A DNA stretch of 64,000 nt from Alteromonas genovensis. GTDB taxonomy: Bacteria; Pseudomonadota; Gammaproteobacteria; Enterobacterales; Alteromonadaceae. The stretch is from assembly GCF_010500895.1 (NCBI RefSeq), contig NZ_JAAAWO010000001.1, positions 496,001 through 560,000 of the forward strand. The letters are read 5' to 3'. Under the pieces are notes generated by a model. It searched no databases. It was not told the origin of the DNA and saw only the letters and a list, made by a program, of their open reading frames with translations. Made by a program: the position numbers and the translations under genes. Positions 58,481 to 64,000 of this stretch are shown here, piece by piece; the first letter of the stretch is position 1; the number at the start of each line of letters is the position of its first letter.

Positions 58481-59926
58481 ATGTTACCCGTTGTTGCTCT
58501 GGTTGGCCGTCCCAATGTCGGAAAATCGACCTTATTTAATCGTCTTACAAACACTCGCGATGCACTCGTTGCTGATTTCCCTGGCCTCACGCGAGATCGA
58601 AAATATGGCCAAGCCAAATTCGAAAGACGTCAATTCATCGTAGTGGATACGGGGGGAATTACGGGTGATGAAGAAGGTATCGACGCTGAAATGGCCCAGC
58701 AGTCTCTTCTAGCCATTGAAGAAGCTGATGTTGTGATGTTTCTGGTTGATGCAAGAGCTGGGTTACTGCCAGCAGACCAAGGCATAGCCGACCATCTTCG
58801 TCGCATTAACAAAAAAGTCTTTATCGTTGCTAATAAAGTAGACGGTATTGACGGCGACAGTGAGAGTGCTGAGTTTTACAAGCTTGGGTTAGGTGAGGTT
58901 AAGCAAATTGCTGCCGCTCATGGTCGAGGTGTGAGTCAATTGCTACAAGACGGTTTAGCGCCTCTTGAAGCTGATTTTCCTGATATGGAAATTGTGGATG
59001 ACATCGAGCCTGAAGGCGAAGAGGATGCAGAAGCACAGCGTCAACGACTTCAAGACTTACCTATCAAGCTTGCCATTGTGGGTAAACCGAACGTTGGAAA
59101 GTCTACGCTAACCAATCGCATTTTAGGCGAAGAGCGGGTGGTGGTTTTTGATCAGCCGGGTACGACCCGCGACAGCATTTATATTCCTATGGAACGAGAT
59201 GAACGGGAATATGTTCTCATCGATACTGCCGGCGTGAGAAAGCGTAAGAAGATCAACGAGGCGGTTGAAAAGTTTTCCATTGTTAAAACCCTTCAAGCCA
59301 TTGAAGAAGCGAACGTAGTTTTACTGGTTATTGATGCTCGTGAGGGGATTACCGACCAGGATTTGAGCTTGCTCGGTTTCGTTTTAAACTCTGGTCGTTC
59401 GTTAGTGCTAGCGGTCAATAAGTGGGATGGGTTAAGTAGTGATGTGAAAGACGATATTAAGCGTGAAATGGATAGACGCTTAGGCTTTGTCGATTTTGCA
59501 CGCATTCACTTTATTTCAGCTCTTCACGGTTCGGGTGTGGGTAATTTATTTGGATCGGTCCAGGAAGCGTACTCAAGCGCAACTAAACGCATTAACACAT
59601 CGATACTCACTAAGATTATGGAAATGGCTCAAGATGACCATCAGCCACCGCTTGTTCGCGGCAGAAGAGTAAAAATGAAGTATGCCCATGCGGGTGGTTA
59701 CAATCCGCCTGTTATTGTTATACACGGCAACCAGGTAGATGATTTACCTAACTCATACAAGCGCTTCTTAATGAACTACTTTAGAAAAGCACTTGAGATC
59801 ATGGGAACGCCCATCAAGATTGAGTTTAGAGAAGGGGCCAACCCGTTTGAAGGGAAGAAGAATAACTTAACGCTAGCGCAGCAGCGTAAACGCCGTCGCA
59901 TGATGTCTTTCTATAAAGACAAATAG
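58481..59926 (+). CDS. der: Ribosome-associated GTPase Der (EngA)
   Basis: A 481-residue GTPase with two tandem G domains: G1 in [14 protein letters not shown] (residues 7-20) and the second in [14 protein letters not shown] (about 203-216), G3 DTGGI and DTAGV, G4 NKVD and NKWD. A KH-like C-terminal domain ([20 protein letters not shown]) follows. It is needed for 50S assembly. The ATG at 58481 follows a short leader; a terminator ends the unit. Confidence 0.98.
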   Translation: MLPVVALVGRPNVGKSTLFNRLTNTRDALVADFPGLTRDRKYGQAKFERRQFIVVDTGGITGDEEGIDAEMAQQSLLAIEEADVVMFLVDARAGLLPADQGIADHLRRINKKVFIVANKVDGIDGDSESAEFYKLGLGEVKQIAAAHGRGVSQLLQDGLAPLEADFPDMEIVDDIEPEGEEDAEAQRQRLQDLPIKLAIVGKPNVGKSTLTNRILGEERVVVFDQPGTTRDSIYIPMERDEREYVLIDTAGVRKRKKINEAVEKFSIVKTLQAIEEANVVLLVIDAREGITDQDLSLLGFVLNSGRSLVLAVNKWDGLSSDVKDDIKREMDRRLGFVDFARIHFISALHGSGVGNLFGSVQEAYSSATKRINTSILTKIMEMAQDDHQPPLVRGRRVKMKYAHAGGYNPPVIVIHGNQVDDLPNSYKRFLMNYFRKALEIMGTPIKIEFREGANPFEGKKNNLTLAQQRKRRRMMSFYKDK

Positions 59927-59947
59927 TACGAGCAAAATAGTAATAAA

Positions 59948-59984
59948 CCGACGATTACTCTTGGGTAGCTCGTCGGTTTTTTGT
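59948..59984 (+). terminator. Intrinsic terminator after der
   Basis: CCGACGA (59948-59954) pairs with TCGTCGG (59970-59976) over 7 bp, followed by TTTTTTGTTTT. Confidence 0.88.
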
Positions 59985-60080
59985 TTTAAAGCCCAGTTTT
60001 ACCGTTTTATTTCTGTCGCGTGATTAATAACAATTTCTTTACAGCATCATTTCAGCAAAGCAGCATTTTAGGATAGCTAT

Positions 60081-61130
60081 TTATAACAGCTTTCGAACCC
60101 GCTTCATTAACAACGATTCTTTTGGTACATCAACACGCTGTATTAGCTCATCCACGAGTGGATCTGAGAAATCGGTGGGAAAGGTGGTGGCTATTTTTAT
60201 GATTTTGTCATGCTTTCTAAATACGTAGGTAGATGCATAGAGTGTGGGGGCTTTCTCAGACTCAGCCGTAATGCCAAGTCGCCACCCATCGGCTATTCCT
60301 TTTACTTTATATGGTGCTGCTGGGCTAGAAAGAGTAAGAGTAAGTTGCTGTGCTTTTGCTACCGCACTCGCTTTCGCAAGGTCGACATCGAGTTGCTCGT
60401 TTAACAGCGTGCGATCATCTTCAGTTACCTTATGTGTAAACGGGTAAACAATAACATCAACGAGGGCATCTTCATAAGCAGGATGAGTATATCGGGTAAT
60501 GGCGCCGCTAAATGGGTCTGCAAAAAGTTGGGTGTCTAGCTTAGTAAACTGCCCAAATGAATTAGGCACTGCTAAGTCATGCTGGTAATTACTTGCCTGT
60601 AGAGCGCGATAAAGGAATTCTGCTGTAAAAATTCCTTCGTTGACTGCATTGTCTTCCCACTGCCTAATTAGCGTTTCGGCATGTTGAAGGTTTCCACTTT
60701 CAGCCTGTTTCTGTGCACTTGTCTTAACAATATGGGAGTTTATTTCCATTCCCCGCCACTGCAGCGTTATTTCAGCAAATTGAGTGGATACTTTCCCCAC
60801 ATTGGCTATCAACAGTTCATAGTCATTATTCTCTGCATAAGGCTGCAGTGAAGTAAAATATGACGTTGCTTTTAGGGCAGACACAAATTCGTCGGGAGTA
60901 ATACTATCTTCTTCGCAGCGACTCTCTGGCTCATTGCACAAGGCCACGAGCTCAGACGACGGATAGGTAGAAAACACAGAGACTGGTGCCGAGACGCTAT
61001 GTACGACAGGTTTGGTCACAACGGCGTGTGCTATAGGTAAAAAAGTACCAATAGAAAGGAGTGCTCCAATTGAAACCATAGCAAGAGACAAAGAGGCTAT
61101 TCGAAAAGCGAAGCTGCGAAAGGTCGGCAT
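60081..61130 (-). CDS. Exported protein of unknown function downstream of xseA
   Basis: A 349-residue protein with a clear N-terminal signal (residues 1-37, hydrophobic part ASLSLAMVSIGALLSIGT, likely cleaved after AHA). The mature part has no domain I recognise; it holds ALKATSYFTSLQPYAEN, ITLQWRGMEINSHIVKTSAQ, LQHAETLIRQWEDNAVNEG and DKIIKIATTFPTDFSDPLVDELIQR. Two cysteines (LCNEPESRCEED) near residues 68-75 may form a disulfide. It starts 11 nt after the xseA stop, so they probably share an mRNA; no functional link to DNA repair is evident. Confidence 0.6.
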   Translation of the reverse strand: MPTFRSFAFRIASLSLAMVSIGALLSIGTFLPIAHAVVTKPVVHSVSAPVSVFSTYPSSELVALCNEPESRCEEDSITPDEFVSALKATSYFTSLQPYAENNDYELLIANVGKVSTQFAEITLQWRGMEINSHIVKTSAQKQAESGNLQHAETLIRQWEDNAVNEGIFTAEFLYRALQASNYQHDLAVPNSFGQFTKLDTQLFADPFSGAITRYTHPAYEDALVDVIVYPFTHKVTEDDRTLLNEQLDVDLAKASAVAKAQQLTLTLSSPAAPYKVKGIADGWRLGITAESEKAPTLYASTYVFRKHDKIIKIATTFPTDFSDPLVDELIQRVDVPKESLLMKRVRKLL

Positions 61131-61141
61131 AATTGGCTGAG

Positions 61142-62494
61142 TTATTCCTTTAACGTTTTTGTTACTGTACTGGTTATTTCACCGTCAGTCACTCGGGTTG
61201 TTATCGTATCGCCATTATTCACCGCTTCTATACTCGTTACGGCAGCGTTCTCAGCGAGAGTAATACTGTAACCTCTTGCCAGTGTAGACAGTGGACTTAC
61301 CGATTGAAGTAATGATGCATTTGAGGCCAGCTGTTGCTTTTTGGTGCCAAGCAGTGCGGCCATGCTATTGAGCAATCTCGTTTTCACATAGGCCAAATTA
61401 CTGTTTGATTGCGCAAGACGTTGTGCTGGGTTTTGACTATTCAGCCGGCTAGTTAGCGATTGCAGTCGTTTATCAGCGCCTGCTATATCTCGCTGCATTT
61501 TGTGAAGTAATTGCAGCTGTAACCGGTCTAGTGATTGCCATTGATGCTGTATTTTACTCTGCGGGTGTAAGTTTTGTAATCGCTGACGCAAAATGGTCAG
61601 TTGTTGTTTGTTGCTAACGAGCTTCTGCGCAATCGCACGGTGTAAACGCTGGCGTTTTTGCACCAGCTTTTGCACAATTTCGTTCGAATTCTGGCTAAGA
61701 AGCTCAGCGGCAGCAGAAGGAGTAGGGGCACGCAAATCGGCTACAAAATCAGAAATAGTAAAATCGACTTCGTGGCCAACAGCACTCACAACGGGTAAAT
61801 GACTGGCCGACACTTCTCGCGCTAATGCCTCATTATTAAAGCACCACAAGTCTTCTAGCGAACCACCGCCACGGGTTAGAAGCAGTACGTCAACCTCATT
61901 TCTTTCATTGGCTTTTTTAAGAGCCTGAATAAGCTGAGCCGGCGCAGTTTCTCCCTGTACCATCGAAGGGTACACAATAACCTGTGTTTGCGGGCTTCGA
62001 CGTTTTAAAACGCTAAGTACGTCGTGAAGGGCGGCGCCATTTGATGAGGTGATCACGCCAATGCGCGTAATATAGGTGGGCAGGTTTCGTTTTGTTGATG
62101 CGTCGAACAGACCTTCATTGTTGAGTTTCAGCTTTAACGCTTCAAATGCCTGTTTTAAAGCGCCTTCACCGTCACTTTCCATATGTTCAACAACTAGCTG
62201 ATAGTCGCCTCTAGCCTCATAAAGACCCACCGACGCTCTCACTAATATTTTATCGCCTTCTTTCGGGCGCTGACGCACCGAGCGGTTGGAGCCCTTGAAC
62301 ATGGCTGCACGTACCTGCGCTTTGTTGTCTTTTAACGTGAAGTACCAATGTCCTGATGCTGCACAGACAAAATTGGAAATTTCAGCAGACAGCCAAATCA
62401 GACCAATTTCGCCTTCAAGCACGGTTCTAGCCAATCGATTTAGCTTTGTTACTGTTAAAATTTGTCGAGATGTAGATGGCGAATTTGTAAACAT
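61142..62494 (-). CDS. xseA: Exodeoxyribonuclease VII large subunit
   Basis: A 450-residue XseA that, with XseB, degrades single-stranded DNA. The OB-fold N-terminus ([30 protein letters not shown], split here) and [22 protein letters not shown] are typical; [43 protein letters not shown] and [28 protein letters not shown] mark the catalytic part. The C-terminal half is coiled coil. ATG 62494 is chosen; a GTG at 62506 would add four residues. xseB is not in the window. It is divergent from guaB. Confidence 0.96.
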   Translation of the reverse strand: MFTNSPSTSRQILTVTKLNRLARTVLEGEIGLIWLSAEISNFVCAASGHWYFTLKDNKAQVRAAMFKGSNRSVRQRPKEGDKILVRASVGLYEARGDYQLVVEHMESDGEGALKQAFEALKLKLNNEGLFDASTKRNLPTYITRIGVITSSNGAALHDVLSVLKRRSPQTQVIVYPSMVQGETAPAQLIQALKKANERNEVDVLLLTRGGGSLEDLWCFNNEALAREVSASHLPVVSAVGHEVDFTISDFVADLRAPTPSAAAELLSQNSNEIVQKLVQKRQRLHRAIAQKLVSNKQQLTILRQRLQNLHPQSKIQHQWQSLDRLQLQLLHKMQRDIAGADKRLQSLTSRLNSQNPAQRLAQSNSNLAYVKTRLLNSMAALLGTKKQQLASNASLLQSVSPLSTLARGYSITLAENAAVTSIEAVNNGDTITTRVTDGEITSTVTKTLKE

Positions 62495-62526
62495 AAAAAA
62501 AATCACATGGTTTAATACAAATAGAG

Positions 62527-62555
62527 TTTACCTTAAAACCAAAAAACACTACAAT
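62527..62555 (+). promoter_or_regulatory. Sigma-70 promoter of guaB
   Basis: TTTACC (62527-62532) and TACAAT (62550-62555) are 17 bp apart, 40 nt before the guaB start. No clear PurR box is seen. Confidence 0.65.
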
Positions 62556-62594
62556 CACGCCGCAATTAACCCTCAACTGAATAGGTGTTGTTGC

Positions 62595-64000
62595 ATGCTA
62601 CGTATCATCCAAGAAGCCCTTACTTTTGACGATGTGTTGCTAGTTCCTGGCCACTCAACCGTCCTCCCTCACACAGCAAGTCTACAAACGCGTCTTACGC
62701 GCAATGTGACAATGAATATTCCCATGGTGTCAGCCGCCATGGATACGGTTTCTGAAGCCCCCTTAGCCATTGCATTGGCACAAGAAGGTGGGATCGGGTT
62801 TATTCATAAAAACATGAAGCCTGAAGAGCAAGCAAAACACGTTCTTGAAGTTAAAAAGTATGAGAGCGGTGTAGTATCCGACCCTGTTACAGTAACTAAA
62901 GACGCGACTATTGGCGACGTTATTGCTTTATCGAAAAGCAAAGGTTACTCAGGTTTCCCTGTTACCGATGAAGAAAATAACCTCATTGGTATTGTGACAG
63001 GCCGCGACCTTCGATTTGAAAAGCGATTAGAGCTGCCTATTAGTAACGTCATGACAGGTAAAGACGACCTTGTCACGGTAAAAGAAGGCGCTAGTTCTGA
63101 CGTGGTTCTTGATTTGATGCATGAGCATCGCATCGAAAAAATTCTTGTTGTGGACGACGCATTTAAACTTACCGGCCTTATTACGGTAAAAGATTTTCAA
63201 AAAGCAGAAAACAAACCGAATGCCTGTAAAGACTCACTAGGTAGATTGCGTGTTGGTGCGGCTGTTAGTGTTGGCCCAGGTACTGACGAACGCATTAAAC
63301 TATTAGTAGATGCGGGTGTTGACGTGCTGTTAATTGATACTTCACATGGTCACTCCCAAGGCGTTATCGACCGCGTGAAGAAAGTACGCCAAGATTACCC
63401 TGACGTACAAATTATCGCGGGTAACGTAGCCACTCGTGAAGGTGCAAAAGCACTAGCGGATGCAGGCGTAGACGCAGTGAAAGTAGGTATAGGCCCGGGT
63501 TCAATCTGTACAACTCGTATTGTAACCGGTTGTGGTATGCCGCAGATTACTGCCGTTGCCGATGCGGTAGAAGCCCTTGAAGGGACTGGTATTCCAGTGA
63601 TCGCTGATGGCGGTATTCGTTTCTCAGGTGATATCGCCAAAGCATTAGCAGCTGGTGCAAGCTGCGTGATGGTAGGCAGCATGCTTGCAGGTACCGAAGA
63701 AGCACCGGGTGAAGTTGAGCTTTTCCAAGGTCGTTATTACAAATCTTACCGCGGTATGGGGTCGTTAGGCGCCATGAACCAAAGCCATGGTTCATCAGAC
63801 CGTTATTTCCAAGAATCCAATAATGCTGAAAAATTAGTACCAGAAGGTATTGAGGGTCGCGTTGCCTACAAAGGACCGATTGCCAATATTATTCATCAGC
63901 AAATGGGCGGCCTTCGCTCAGCAATGGGCTTGACGGGGTGCGCTACTATCGAAGAGCTTAATACCAAAGCACAGTTTGTTCGCGTAACGTCAGCGGGTAT
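62595..64000 (+). CDS. guaB: Inosine-5'-monophosphate dehydrogenase (3' end cut by window edge)
   Basis: The ATG at 62595 opens a frame that is still open at 64000, about 468 codons. It begins [18 protein letters not shown], with a CBS pair between about residues 95 and 205 ([39 protein letters not shown]). The catalytic loop with the active-site cysteine is [15 protein letters not shown], and the flap region [10 protein letters not shown] follows. It oxidises IMP to XMP, the first step to GTP. guaA, its usual partner, would lie beyond the window. Confidence 0.97.
   Translation, partial: MLRIIQEALTFDDVLLVPGHSTVLPHTASLQTRLTRNVTMNIPMVSAAMDTVSEAPLAIALAQEGGIGFIHKNMKPEEQAKHVLEVKKYESGVVSDPVTVTKDATIGDVIALSKSKGYSGFPVTDEENNLIGIVTGRDLRFEKRLELPISNVMTGKDDLVTVKEGASSDVVLDLMHEHRIEKILVVDDAFKLTGLITVKDFQKAENKPNACKDSLGRLRVGAAVSVGPGTDERIKLLVDAGVDVLLIDTSHGHSQGVIDRVKKVRQDYPDVQIIAGNVATREGAKALADAGVDAVKVGIGPGSICTTRIVTGCGMPQITAVADAVEALEGTGIPVIADGGIRFSGDIAKALAAGASCVMVGSMLAGTEEAPGEVELFQGRYYKSYRGMGSLGAMNQSHGSSDRYFQESNNAEKLVPEGIEGRVAYKGPIANIIHQQMGGLRSAMGLTGCATIEELNTKAQFVRVTSAG

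Overview
The window looks like chromosome from a marine gammaproteobacterium of the Alteromonas type. The evidence is the gene order (queA-tgt-yajC-secD-secF, suhB, trmJ-cysE-iscR, a suf operon, ndk-rlmN-pilW-rodZ-ispG-hisS-yfgM-bamB-der, xseA/guaB), an isocitrate lyase of the long (about 530 aa) class next to malate synthase G, and moderate G+C. This assignment rests on gene content and protein similarity recalled from memory, not on a search.

Layout. Positions 1-7.2 kb are an accessory, visibly AT-rich block. On the minus strand it has a ThiF/E1-like adenylyltransferase (cut by the window edge), an exosortase-associated N-acyl amino acid synthase-like protein and an ElyC/SanA-type DUF218 protein. 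Divergent from these are a trypsin-like protease and a compact run: Tat-signal protein, small PqqD-like protein, HprK-related kinase, NTP_transf_5-type nucleotidyltransferase and a nucleotide-sugar epimerase, with overlapping or nearly touching ends. This run is the best candidate for a poorly described modification system. From 7.3 to 14 kb come a patatin-like lipase and a glyoxylate-shunt block (glcB, a LysR regulator, aceA); glcB and aceA share an upstream motif of about 30 bp. From 14 to 23 kb: cheV, a lipoprotein alkaline phosphatase, glutaminase, and an AttEFGH-like ABC exporter with a lipocalin-like lipoprotein. From 23.5 to 31.5 kb: a RelE/ParE-type toxin-antitoxin pair, a VC0807-like membrane protein, a rhomboid protease, the envelope-stress cluster yjfI-pspA(yjfJ)-K+ channel-yjfK-yjfL-ygiB-ygiC, and a DUF6471 protein.

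From 31.9 kb to the end most genes are core. queA and tgt make queuosine tRNA; yajC-secD-secF assist protein export. trmJ, cysE and iscR lead into iscS-sufB-sufC-sufD-sufS-sufA-sufT-sufE, a hybrid ISC/SUF pathway. Close matches to the IscR type-1 operator overlap both the iscR promoter and a second promoter in front of sufB, so Fe-S cluster assembly is probably fed back at two points. ndk, rlmN, pilW (with a LysM tail), rodZ, ispG, hisS, yfgM, bamB and der follow, then a minus-strand pair (xseA and an exported protein of unknown function) divergent from guaB, which runs off the window.

Non-coding features include several intrinsic terminators, a possible sRNA opposite the queA upstream region, a 14-bp perfect inverted repeat before rlmN, and many short degenerate tandem repeats (12-16 bp units) between genes. 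I found no rRNA, tRNA, CRISPR array, IS element or prophage.
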